This document shows positions 46,631-55,489 of a stretch of DNA of 64,000 nt, in pieces. Positions within the stretch are counted from its first letter, which is position 1, and each line of letters starts with the position of its first letter. A program made the position numbers and the translations under genes. Below the pieces are notes generated by a model that was given only the letters and a program-made list of their open reading frames with translations, was not told the DNA's origin and ran no database searches. The DNA is from Planctomycetota bacterium (GTDB lineage Bacteria; Planctomycetota; UBA1135; GCA-002748355). The stretch is from contig JACKHW010000002.1 in assembly GCA_020638795.1 (NCBI GenBank), positions 124,001-188,000 on the forward strand. The letters run 5' to 3'.

Positions 46631-48463
46631 ATGCAAGGGCAAGGTCAGACGATTCGCCGGGGCGCGGGCTTGCGGGTGCTGCTCCTCGCGGGACTCTTCG
46701 TCGCAGTCGTCGTCCCGTTCGCCCTGTTCGCATGGCTCGGCAACCGGGAGCTCATGCGTGCGACCAAGGACAACCTCGGTCGGCACCTGCTCGTCTCCGA
46801 GGCGCGCAGCACCGCGCGACGGATCGCCGATCGACTGGCACAGGCACGCGAACTCGCGGTGACGTTCACGTCGGCGCCGGTGGTCCGTCGTCGCTTCGAG
46901 GACACGGACGAAGCGCGGGCCGCGTTCGAACGCTTCCACTCGCGAGTCTCGGACCTCGTCGGGTCGGTGTTGTTGGTGACGTCCCGGCCCGGAGCGGCCC
47001 CGAAGGTGCTCTTTCCCGAAGTCAGCGGCGACGTGCGCGCGAATGGTCGCAAAGTCCTCGAGGCCTGGTTGACCGCGAGCACCGACGGGACGCCGGTCGT
47101 CGTCGCGCCGCTCCCCGACCCACTCGATGAATCCGGCAGTCTCAGCGCCCCGCGAGATCCGACATCGTGGGTTCTTCCCTGGATCATCCCGATGCGGGAC
47201 GACACGCAGGTCGCGCTCGGAGTCTGTGTCTTCCTGTTGCCGCTCGAGGCCGTGCAAGACGAGATCGAACAGACGCGCCGTTCGCTCGTCGAAGGTGCGA
47301 ACATCGCGAGCACGACGCTCTGGGTCGCGGATCGGAGCACCGGGCGTTTCTTGTTGCACACGGATCGCGCGCTCATCGGTGGCCCCTGTGAACGCATCGA
47401 CCTGATCGGGTTCGAAGACGCAGGAACGAATGCGTTCGCGATGGCAGCACTCAATCGTCCTGGCCTGCCGTCGTGGCGGATCGGAATTGGCGTGAGCGCG
47501 CTCGAGCTCTTCCAGAGTGTCGATACGTTGAGTCGGTTCTTCCTCGGCCTCGTCGTGCTCGTTCTCGCGGCGACACTCGGAATCGGCGCTTGGATTTCGC
47601 TCCGCGCGACGCGATCCCTGTCTCGGCTCGAGGCGACGACGCGCACGCTCGGCGCGGGTGATCTCGCAGCGCGTGCCGAAGTCGCGGGCCCGCGTGAAGT
47701 GCGCGCGCTCGCAGAAGAGTTCAACCGCATGGCCGAGCGACTCGCAGCCGAGCAAGAACGCTTGAAGCACGCGGAGCGCGATCGAGCCTGGACCAAGATG
47801 GCTCGGCAGGTGGCGCACGAGATCAAGAACCCGCTACAACCGGTTCGTCTGCACGCCGAGTTGATCGCGCGCGCGGCATCCGGCGGATCGCTGGACGAAG
47901 TGCAGCGCGATCGCGTTCGGGCATCCGCAGACGTGATTCTGCGCCAAGTGGATGCCCTGCGACGCATCGTGGCGGACTTCTCCGAATACGCGCAGGCGGC
48001 GCTTCCGATGAAGGAGCGCATTCGTTTCCGAGCGGCGACGCCACTCGCCGAACTCGTCGCGCTCTACTCGGTCGGAGGGGCCGATGGCGTCTCGGTCGTC
48101 GTGCACGACGAGAGTGGACATGCCGAACTCGTGGGGAGCCCGCTCCGGCTCCAGCAAGTGCTCGTCAACCTCGTGAAGAACGCGATCGAGGCGAGTGAAG
48201 GACGTGGCGAGGCACCCGTCGAAGTGTTCGCCACCGTCGACGCGGACCGCTGGATCTGCGAGATCCGCGATCGTGGTCATGGACTCCCCGAAGGCGATGC
48301 GGAGCGTCCGTTCGAACCCGCCTTCTCGACCAAGGCCGGAGGCACCGGCCTCGGACTCGCGATCTGTCGCCGCAATATCGACGCGATGGGCGGCGAGATC
48401 GAACTTCTGCCGCGCGAGGGCGGCGGAGCGATCGCGCGCGTCACGCTCGCGATCGCTGCCTGA
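46631..48463 (+). CDS. Orphan sensor histidine kinase, NtrY-like
   Basis: A 610-residue membrane kinase. The first helix (VLLLAGLFVAVVVPFALFAW) and a second near residues 298-318 enclose a periplasmic sensor region of about 260 residues. A HAMP linker follows (RATRSLSRLEATTRTLGAGDLAARAEVAG), then the H-box RQVAHEIKNPLQPVRLHAEL with His396, N-box VLVNLVKNAIEAS, G1 EIRDRGHG and G2 GGTGLGLAIC. The HEIKNPL..LHAE form is typical of NtrY-type kinases. No response regulator is adjacent, though a degenerate NtrC-family protein is encoded 5.7 kb downstream. The signal is unknown. Confidence 0.88.
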   Translation: MQGQGQTIRRGAGLRVLLLAGLFVAVVVPFALFAWLGNRELMRATKDNLGRHLLVSEARSTARRIADRLAQARELAVTFTSAPVVRRRFEDTDEARAAFERFHSRVSDLVGSVLLVTSRPGAAPKVLFPEVSGDVRANGRKVLEAWLTASTDGTPVVVAPLPDPLDESGSLSAPRDPTSWVLPWIIPMRDDTQVALGVCVFLLPLEAVQDEIEQTRRSLVEGANIASTTLWVADRSTGRFLLHTDRALIGGPCERIDLIGFEDAGTNAFAMAALNRPGLPSWRIGIGVSALELFQSVDTLSRFFLGLVVLVLAATLGIGAWISLRATRSLSRLEATTRTLGAGDLAARAEVAGPREVRALAEEFNRMAERLAAEQERLKHAERDRAWTKMARQVAHEIKNPLQPVRLHAELIARAASGGSLDEVQRDRVRASADVILRQVDALRRIVADFSEYAQAALPMKERIRFRAATPLAELVALYSVGGADGVSVVVHDESGHAELVGSPLRLQQVLVNLVKNAIEASEGRGEAPVEVFATVDADRWICEIRDRGHGLPEGDAERPFEPAFSTKAGGTGLGLAICRRNIDAMGGEIELLPREGGGAIARVTLAIAA

Positions 48464-48467
48464 AATG

Positions 48468-49493
48468 TCAGGTCCCGAAGATCAGCTTGAGCTGCGACGA
48501 CGTCGTCCAACCGAAGCTGTTCGCGGTCGTGTCGAGAATCCAGAAGTGGTTGTAGAGCCGGAGTGGCGACAGACCTCCAGGCACGGTCAGGCTGACTTTC
48601 GCGTTACCGCTCGTGTCGGTGACTGCGGGGAAGACGAACGTCGGATCGTTCCAGAGGTAGCAGCCTTGGGCTCCGAGCGGTGCCATGTCGAACGGCAACG
48701 GGATCGAGGCGAACTTCTGGAAGTCCGTGCCCATCATGAGGAGCACCGGCCGCGTGGCGATGGCGCCGGTGAGCGTGATATCGAGCGGCTTGTTGCTCTG
48801 CGGGTACGTGCTTGCACCGATCTCGGGCGTCTGGCTGTTCGAGCCCGGGCATCCGACACCTACGACGACGGAGTTCCCGTCGGCGAGCAGAAGACCGAGC
48901 TTGCTGCCACTCGTGCTACTGGTGAGTGGCGGCGAGTTCTGGTTCGACGTCCACTGGTAGAGGAACGCGCGGTTCGCACCCGTGTCGTGAAGCGGATAGT
49001 AGAAATTGTCGGAGGTCGTCGTGTTCGCGATCTTCCAGTTGATGAACTCGATGCAGAGATTGTTGGCGCTGCTCAGCGGAACGTAGAGGTAGTCCACGGG
49101 CATGCCGATGCCCTGCCACTTGCCCGCATCGAAGCGAACGCGAAGCGGACCGCGATAGACGGTCTTCGGATTGGGGTTGTTGGTCAGCCAGTTCGTCGTT
49201 GGCGTCGTCACCGAGGTGACGCCCATGATGATCTCGATGTCGTCATAGATGATCTCGAGCGGGCCGGCGGTCGGGTCGCCCGTGACGAGCAGGTCCTTGA
49301 TGACCTGCGGGCGGCCCCCGAGCAGCGACGCGGGGATGATCGTCTGGTATCGCAGACCCTTACTGCCCCACGGGAACGCGTTGCGACTCCCCGTGAGTGC
49401 GCTGTTGGGGAAGTAGGCGACGTTCTGTTGGGCGAGACCACAGTCGACCGAGGCGAAGACGAACGCCGCGGCAAGAGGAAGGATCGAACGCAT
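48468..49493 (-). CDS. Secreted protein of unknown function
   Basis: A 341-residue protein from ATG 49493 with signal peptide RSILPLAAAFVFASVDCGLAQ. It contains no recognised enzyme motif. Strand-rich segments include QTIIPASLLGGRPQVIKDLLV and LYVPLSSANNLCIEFINWK. The C-terminal third (GVGCPGSNSQTPEIG, LGAQGCYLWNDPTFVFP, then TVPGGLSPLRLYNHFWILD) resembles a C-terminal beta-sandwich module I associate with secreted planctomycete-type proteins, with paired Cys residues. It is convergent with the sensor kinase, only four bases separating the stop codons. Confidence 0.7.
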   Translation of the reverse strand: MRSILPLAAAFVFASVDCGLAQQNVAYFPNSALTGSRNAFPWGSKGLRYQTIIPASLLGGRPQVIKDLLVTGDPTAGPLEIIYDDIEIIMGVTSVTTPTTNWLTNNPNPKTVYRGPLRVRFDAGKWQGIGMPVDYLYVPLSSANNLCIEFINWKIANTTTSDNFYYPLHDTGANRAFLYQWTSNQNSPPLTSSTSGSKLGLLLADGNSVVVGVGCPGSNSQTPEIGASTYPQSNKPLDITLTGAIATRPVLLMMGTDFQKFASIPLPFDMAPLGAQGCYLWNDPTFVFPAVTDTSGNAKVSLTVPGGLSPLRLYNHFWILDTTANSFGWTTSSQLKLIFGT

Positions 49494-49748
49494 CGAGAAT
49501 CTCCTGAGAATGGAAGGAAGTGGAGGCTGCTGGCAGGGATGTCGAGAGACGCGGGACACCATCACGATTGCGATGCCCGCGGCCAAGAGAAGCGATCGCG
49601 CGACGGCACGATTCACGCGCGAGTATCGCTACCATAGCACGAGCGCGAATTGTCGCTCGGGTGACAGGTTCCATTTGGGCGTCCCCGGATCGGACCCAGG
49701 AACAAACACTGGATTCCATTTCTCGCACGCTTTCGCCCGAGACTCTGC

Positions 49749-52700
49749 ATGCGCCGTGTCCCCCTGATCCTCGCCCTGCTCGTAACGCTCGGCGCTCTGC
49801 TGTTCTGGCTGTTCTCGAGCCATGGCGATGACGTTCACGGGCCGTGGACGAACGAGCCTCATGCGTCCGAAACGGATGGCGCGATCGATGCCGAGTCCGC
49901 ACGGCTCGTTACGATCGATCCTCTCCGACCGGATCTCGATGGTGCGACACGGATCACCGAGGGTGGGGCGCGCGGCGGCGTGATCCGCGGGCGCGTCGTG
50001 CAGGGCGAGCGCGCGACTCCCGTCGACGGCATCGAGGTCCTCGCACTCGACCGGCATCCCGCATTCGCGGACTTCGAGGTCCGCCTGCGCGACTTCATCG
50101 AGGAGGGATTCTGGAAGTCCCGCGAGCTACCACGTGCCGAAGTGCTCGCTCGCACGACGAGTCGGTCGGATGGCACCTTCGAGCTGACTGGACTCGCGCC
50201 CGGCCGCGTGTTCCTCGATGCCCGATCCGACCGCGCCTACGCACGTAGCTATCCGGCAGTGCGGCTCGCTCGGAGTGAAGTGCGGGAGGGCGAAGAAATC
50301 GTTCTCAGCCCGGGTGGGCGCGTACGGGGTCGCATCCTCGATCGAAAGGGCGAAGGCATCGCGGGCGCTCGGATCGTCCTGCGGCCGTCCGCTGCGTCGT
50401 TCCTGGCACAAATCACGTCGCGTTCGTTCCGATGGTTCGAACAGCAGAGTGACGCGGATGGCGCATTCGACTTCGTCGGCGTGCCTCCGGGGCAGGGCTA
50501 CGCGTTGACCGGCGTTGCCGACACGATCGCGTTGACGCAGGCGCGAGACGTATCCGTCGAACTCGGCCGGACGGTCGACGTGGTCTTGAGAGGAGCGCCT
50601 GGAGCTCGGATCCGCGGAACCGTGCGGCTTCCCGATGGCGAGGTCGCTCCCGGCGCGCTCGTCGGTTTCGCCTATCTCGATCTCGCGCGCGTCTTGTTCT
50701 CGGTGCACGCGGGCAACCCCGTGCGTGCGGACGAGAACGGGCGATTCGAGATCCCGCACGTCGGAGCCGGACAAGTCGCGGTCACGGCGCTCAGCAAGGA
50801 CCTCGGCCTCGCGCCGATCGAGCGTTTGGCGATCGTCGAGGGTGCGAGCTACGACATCGAGCTTTCGTTGTCGCTCGGCCGTGAACTCGTGGGCTACGTC
50901 GTCGACACGGACGGCAGGCCGGTCGAGGGAGCGATGGTCCGCGCGCGAACACTCGAACAACCGCGTGGGTTCGACCTCAGCCTCGTCACCAAACTCGTGC
51001 GCTACGAAGCGACGACGGATGCCGAAGGACGCTTCGAACTCCGGGGCTTGCTCTCGAATCGTTTCTGGATCGAGGCCGAGCATCCGTCCTACTTGCCGAC
51101 GACGAACGTTTGGCGTGAACGGGATCAAGAGCCGGGCGCTCGCTTCGTGCTCGAACTCAAACGCGGCGCTTTCCTGTCGGGTCGCGTGATCGAAGCAGCG
51201 GATGATCGACCCGTGCAGCGCTTTCGCGTGCTTGCGCGGAGCGAGAACATCCGTCGCATGCGCGTCGGTCCCGAGTGGGGACGTCCGCCTCGACAGCCGA
51301 ATCCCTACAACGATCGCAGCCCGTGGCTGCGCAAGGGTGAGTTCGAGGTTCAGCATGAAAACGGCGAGTTTCGCGTCGGTCCGCTCGAGCCCGGCAAGAT
51401 CGCATTGTCGATCGACGCCGATGGCTATCTCGAGAGTGATCGTGACGAAATCGAGTTGAAGCCGAGCGAAGAGCGGACCGGTATCGAGGTTCGTCTCGAG
51501 CGTGGAGTCACCGTGCGAGGTCGCGTGACCGACGGCAAGGGTGGCCCGGGCATCGCCGAAGCGCAGGTCACGTGGCGCAGGACCCGAGAGGGCCGTGAAG
51601 GGCCGAGCTTCTTGCCGTTCAAGATCGACATCCAGCCCGAGGACTTCGACTTCATGGCGCTCGACTCGACGTTCGGTTCGCGCTCCGTGCTGACCGATGC
51701 GCGTGGCAACTTCGAGTTCCGAGGCGTTGCTGGAGGCGCGATCGACGTGTTTGCGCGTCACCCCTCGTTCGCGAAGAGCGCGAGCAAGGACGTCGAGATC
51801 ACGGCGGGTCGTGACCGCGATGACGTGATCATCGAGCTGTCGCGCGGTGGCTCGATCGCGGGCACGATTCGTGACCTCGAAGGAAAAGCCGTGACCTCGG
51901 CCACGATCGTTTGCTTCTCGATCGCGAGCGGTGTGATCAAGTCCGCGACGAGCGATCCCGTGGGCAGTTATTCGATCGAAGGCCTCGCGCCGGGACCGTA
52001 CGTCGTGTTCAAGGCGCACGTCGATGGCGCATTGAGTGAGATCTTCGCGAAGATGCTCGGCAGCGTGCGCCTGAAATCGACGACGGTGCGCGAGGGCCGT
52101 GAGAGTCGCGTCGACATCGAGGACCGCACGGAGGGCGGCGTCGATCTCTTCGGGCTCGTCACGCGCAACGGTGCTCCCGTGCCTCGAGCCGTCGTGACGT
52201 TGCTCGGTCAGGATCAAGGCGGTCCGTTCGGCATCGGGCTACGAACCGGAAACGCCGACGACGCAGGACGCTATGAGATCGCATCCGTACCTCCTGGCAA
52301 CTACGTGTGTCGGATCACCGAGTACGGTCCCGAGCATCCGGAGGTGTCCACACTCGATGTCACGGTCGCAGAGGGAAGCAGGCAGCGCATCGACCTCGAA
52401 ATGCCGAGTGCAGTCCTTGCCGGCATCGTCGTCGATCCCGATGGGCAGCCCGTCAGCGGTGTGCGCTTGCGGGCGATTCGCGCGGACGGCGCTCCCTCTC
52501 CCGGTGGACTGCTCGCACTCGCCAGCGAGTTCGGCGGCGCTTCGCGTAGTCGGAGTCGAGAGGATGGGCGGTTCGAACTCGATCGCTTGGCACCCGGTAC
52601 CTGGACCGTACGCGCCGAGCCGTCCGGTGGCCTCGCCGATTCGTTCGCCATCGCGGAGGTTGCTGGCCTCGTCGTCAGCGCTGCTGCACGAGTCGGCGAC

Positions 52701-53381
52701 GTCCGCATCGTGCTGCCGCGAGCGGCGATCGTTCGCGGCACCGTGAAGGACGGACTCGGCGAGATCGTCGCGGGTGCGACGATTCGCTTGACGCCACATG
52801 GCGGCGCCATGGCTCCGGTCACGGACGATCGAGAGGTCGACCTGACGCGCGGTGCCGTGGACGCGACCGCGTTGCGAGGGATCGCGAAACAACTGCGCGC
52901 GTCCTCGCGCACCGGGCGCGACGGGCGCTTCGCGATCCGAGGACTCGAGCCGGGGCGCTACGACGTCACGGTCGAGAAGACGGGGCTGAGCGCGAACGAA
53001 CGGCCGACCATCACCGTCGTCCTCGGTTCGAATCCCGAACTCGAACTCTCGATGGTCCGCTCGGGGAAGCTCGCGATTCGCGTGCTCGATCTGGAGGGCA
53101 ACACGCTTCCGCAGGGCAAGATCCGCGTCTTCGATTCCAAGGGACAGCAAGTCGGCAAGACGAAGAGCCTCTTCGGCGTGATGGCTTCGCTCTTCCGTAA
53201 CAAGCAGGACGATGGCGGTTCGGAATGGCTCGACATGGGCGAACTCGCTCCGGATCGCTACACGTTGCGCGTCGAGCAGGACCTCGACGGTGGCGCGTCG
53301 AGCGTTCGCGAGACGTCGCGCGTCCTGAGCGAAGGTGAGAACGCTCGCTGGGAAGTCAAGATGGCCGATTTGATCAAGTGA
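49749..53381 (+). CDS. Large periplasmic/surface protein of carboxypeptidase-regulatory-like repeats
   Basis: A 1210-residue protein anchored by an N-terminal helix (LILALLVTLGALLFWLF). The remainder consists of about nine or ten beta-sandwich domains of about 90 residues of the CarboxypepD-regulatory/transthyretin-like type. Repeating marks are VRGRILDRKGEGIAGARIVL, IRGTVRLPDGEVAPGALV, SIAGTIRDLEGKAVTSATIV and VRGTVKDGLGEIVAGATI, alternating with FELRGL, FEFRGVAGG and YSIEGLAPG, the usual end of each unit. No peptidase domain is present. Such proteins serve as extended surface scaffolds. The stop codon abuts that of the convergent pseudouridine synthase. Confidence 0.88.
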   Translation: MRRVPLILALLVTLGALLFWLFSSHGDDVHGPWTNEPHASETDGAIDAESARLVTIDPLRPDLDGATRITEGGARGGVIRGRVVQGERATPVDGIEVLALDRHPAFADFEVRLRDFIEEGFWKSRELPRAEVLARTTSRSDGTFELTGLAPGRVFLDARSDRAYARSYPAVRLARSEVREGEEIVLSPGGRVRGRILDRKGEGIAGARIVLRPSAASFLAQITSRSFRWFEQQSDADGAFDFVGVPPGQGYALTGVADTIALTQARDVSVELGRTVDVVLRGAPGARIRGTVRLPDGEVAPGALVGFAYLDLARVLFSVHAGNPVRADENGRFEIPHVGAGQVAVTALSKDLGLAPIERLAIVEGASYDIELSLSLGRELVGYVVDTDGRPVEGAMVRARTLEQPRGFDLSLVTKLVRYEATTDAEGRFELRGLLSNRFWIEAEHPSYLPTTNVWRERDQEPGARFVLELKRGAFLSGRVIEAADDRPVQRFRVLARSENIRRMRVGPEWGRPPRQPNPYNDRSPWLRKGEFEVQHENGEFRVGPLEPGKIALSIDADGYLESDRDEIELKPSEERTGIEVRLERGVTVRGRVTDGKGGPGIAEAQVTWRRTREGREGPSFLPFKIDIQPEDFDFMALDSTFGSRSVLTDARGNFEFRGVAGGAIDVFARHPSFAKSASKDVEITAGRDRDDVIIELSRGGSIAGTIRDLEGKAVTSATIVCFSIASGVIKSATSDPVGSYSIEGLAPGPYVVFKAHVDGALSEIFAKMLGSVRLKSTTVREGRESRVDIEDRTEGGVDLFGLVTRNGAPVPRAVVTLLGQDQGGPFGIGLRTGNADDAGRYEIASVPPGNYVCRITEYGPEHPEVSTLDVTVAEGSRQRIDLEMPSAVLAGIVVDPDGQPVSGVRLRAIRADGAPSPGGLLALASEFGGASRSRSREDGRFELDRLAPGTWTVRAEPSGGLADSFAIAEVAGLVVSAAARVGDVRIVLPRAAIVRGTVKDGLGEIVAGATIRLTPHGGAMAPVTDDREVDLTRGAVDATALRGIAKQLRASSRTGRDGRFAIRGLEPGRYDVTVEKTGLSANERPTITVVLGSNPELELSMVRSGKLAIRVLDLEGNTLPQGKIRVFDSKGQQVGKTKSLFGVMASLFRNKQDDGGSEWLDMGELAPDRYTLRVEQDLDGGASSVRETSRVLSEGENARWEVKMADLIK

Positions 53382-54107
53382 TCAAGTCGCGTCGCCGGCG
53401 GTCGCATCGAACGGAGCGAGTCGGTCAGTGCCGACGAGCTTCTCGAAGTCCGCCGGAAACGGTGCGACGGCCTCGACGCGCGCGCCGGTGAGCGGATGTG
53501 TCAACCCGAGCGCCGTTGCATGGAGAAGCGTGCGCTTGGCTCGGACCTTCGAGTTGCGTCGCCCGTACTTGCGGTCGCCCACGACTGGGCAGCCGATGTC
53601 CGCCAGCTGAACTCGGATCTGATTGCGACGACCCGTTTCGAGCCGGCATGCGAGCAACGACATGCCATCGAGCCGCAGCAGGACGACGTATTCCGTGCGC
53701 GCGATGCGGCCGCCCCTCGTCGTGACGCGCACGATCCCGCTCGAGTCCTCGTCGAGCCTGCTTTCGATGAGTCCGCTGGGCGCGCGTGGTCCGCCATGGA
53801 CGATGCAGTGGTACACACGCTCGGCAGCATGGCTCTTGAAGATCTTTTCGAGGCCACTTCGGGCCTCTTCGGTGCGGGCGAACGCGATGCTGCCGGTCGT
53901 TTCCTCGTCGAGCCGGTGCACGGCGAATACCGCCGCGTCCTCGCCGCGGCATACGAGCGCGGCGGCGATCCGGTCGGTCAGAACCGGTTCGCTCCGTCCC
54001 GGCGCAGGAGTGCTGAGGATGCCCGCCGGTTTGTCGACAACACCGAGATGTTCGTCCATCCACAAGAAGCGATGGTTCTCCAGTGCACGCGCCATGCGCG
54101 GAAGCAT
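53382..54107 (-). CDS. RluA-family pseudouridine synthase
   Basis: A 241-residue RNA-modifying enzyme that isomerises uridine to pseudouridine in rRNA or tRNA. The motif VHRLDEETTGSIAFAR contains the catalytic Asp67. VVDKPAGI, LETGRRNQIRVQLADIGCPVVGD and KYGRR complete the family pattern, and RTLLHATALGLTHP is the usual C-terminal strand. The length matches the small RluA/TruC type with no S4 domain. The target position is not predictable. Its stop codon directly abuts the stop of the plus-strand repeat protein. Confidence 0.9.
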   Translation of the reverse strand: MLPRMARALENHRFLWMDEHLGVVDKPAGILSTPAPGRSEPVLTDRIAAALVCRGEDAAVFAVHRLDEETTGSIAFARTEEARSGLEKIFKSHAAERVYHCIVHGGPRAPSGLIESRLDEDSSGIVRVTTRGGRIARTEYVVLLRLDGMSLLACRLETGRRNQIRVQLADIGCPVVGDRKYGRRNSKVRAKRTLLHATALGLTHPLTGARVEAVAPFPADFEKLVGTDRLAPFDATAGDAT

Positions 54108-54169
54108 ATCGAATCCGAGGACTCAATTTCACACGACCCAAAGTCGATACGCCGGTGGGGGAATCGTGA

Positions 54170-55462
54170 GTGGCAGAGGCGAGTAGTATCGATAGCCTGC
54201 ATGTCGTCGTTCTGTCCCCGTCAAGGACGTTCACGACGCGGATCGAGTCCTTGTTGCGGGACGACGGTGCGACTTGCGACTTCGCGAGCGACATCGACGA
54301 AGCCGCGCCATTGTTGCGGGGGCACACGTGCGATGCCCTGATCGTCGACGGGGCATCTGCCAGAGATGCGACCGTCGCGTTCGTCGAAGAGGTGCACGAG
54401 TTCTCGCCGTGGCTCCCGATCGTCTTGATCGAAGCTCCCGAAGCGCGCCGCTTGCGGCCAGGCCCCGGACTGCTCGTGCTCGCTGGCACGACGGATTTCT
54501 GTCGACGCCTCAACGAAGAAGTGCGCACGCGGCGCGAATGCCGCCAGAGTGCACGACTACTTCGCTGTGTCGAGGATGCACGTCGACTCGGTCTGCCACT
54601 AGGGCACGCGCCGCTTTGGCGACACGCGATCCGCGGCATCGACGATGCGATTGGCCGCGGCGGACCGATCGTGCTGATCGGAGAATCGTCGACCGGTCGA
54701 CGCACACTCGCGCGCTACGTCGATGAGCTTCTATCCGCGGGCGGGCATGACGATCCACGCGCTACGCTCTTCGAAGTCGACACTGCGTTCGATGCCGAAC
54801 TCTGTGCTCACCACAGGACGGTCTACGTTCCCGAGTTGCGTCGACTCGATGCTGATTGCCTCGGCGAACTGGGGCGACTCCTCGCGTGTCCAGACGGGCC
54901 GCAAGTCGTGCTCGCGACCACGGCGCCCGACGTCACGCTGTCTCGACCGATGGTCGTCAAGCTCTTCGAACGAAGAGCGGTGTCGTTCGTACACGTGCCG
55001 CCTCTACGTCACCGTCGAGAGGACATCGCGATGCTCGCGACAGCGTTTCTCGACGAGGCCGCGGGAGATGTCGCGCACAGTGGTTTCTCGCTGCGTGCCA
55101 TCGCTCTGCTCCAGCTCTGGAGTTGGCCTGGCAATCTCCGCGAACTCGCATCCGTCGTCGCACGTGCCTGGGAACTGTCGGGTGGCCGGCAGATCGGCCG
55201 GCGCTTTCTCGTGGGGCCAGGCGGCAAGCTGCCGCCATCGCTGCAGCTGCGAGCACAGAGTCTGGGCTACCACGTCGATTCGATGATCGATGCCGAAGTG
55301 CAGGACATTCTGCCGTTCGAAGCCGAAGAGCGGCGCATCCTCGCGCACGCGCTGGCAGCGACGAAGGGCAACGTCACGCAAGCTGCCGAAGCCCTCGCGA
55401 TCGGGCGTGCGACGTTGTATCGCAAGATCCGTCACTACGGTCTGCGCATGCGGCGCGACTGA
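54170..55462 (+). CDS. Degenerate NtrC-family regulator lacking the sigma-54 contact loop
   Basis: A 430-residue protein from GTG 54170 in three parts. The N-terminal receiver is degenerate (phosphoacceptor region ALIVDGASA). The AAA+ part has a Walker A with Lys replaced (GESSTGRRT instead of GESGTGK-), and the GAFTGA loop that contacts sigma-54 is missing: ATLFEVDTAFDAELCAHHRTVYV runs straight into a Walker-B-like strand whose Asp is absent (VYVPELRRLD). PPLRHRREDI and WPGNLREL remain. The C-terminal Fis-type helix-turn-helix GNVTQAAEALAIGRATLYRKIRHYG is intact. It probably binds DNA but should not hydrolyse ATP or activate sigma-54 in the usual way. Confidence 0.8.
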   Translation: MAEASSIDSLHVVVLSPSRTFTTRIESLLRDDGATCDFASDIDEAAPLLRGHTCDALIVDGASARDATVAFVEEVHEFSPWLPIVLIEAPEARRLRPGPGLLVLAGTTDFCRRLNEEVRTRRECRQSARLLRCVEDARRLGLPLGHAPLWRHAIRGIDDAIGRGGPIVLIGESSTGRRTLARYVDELLSAGGHDDPRATLFEVDTAFDAELCAHHRTVYVPELRRLDADCLGELGRLLACPDGPQVVLATTAPDVTLSRPMVVKLFERRAVSFVHVPPLRHRREDIAMLATAFLDEAAGDVAHSGFSLRAIALLQLWSWPGNLRELASVVARAWELSGGRQIGRRFLVGPGGKLPPSLQLRAQSLGYHVDSMIDAEVQDILPFEAEERRILAHALAATKGNVTQAAEALAIGRATLYRKIRHYGLRMRRD

Positions 55463-55489
55463 TGTCGCGAGTCATCGCCGTCGTGACGT

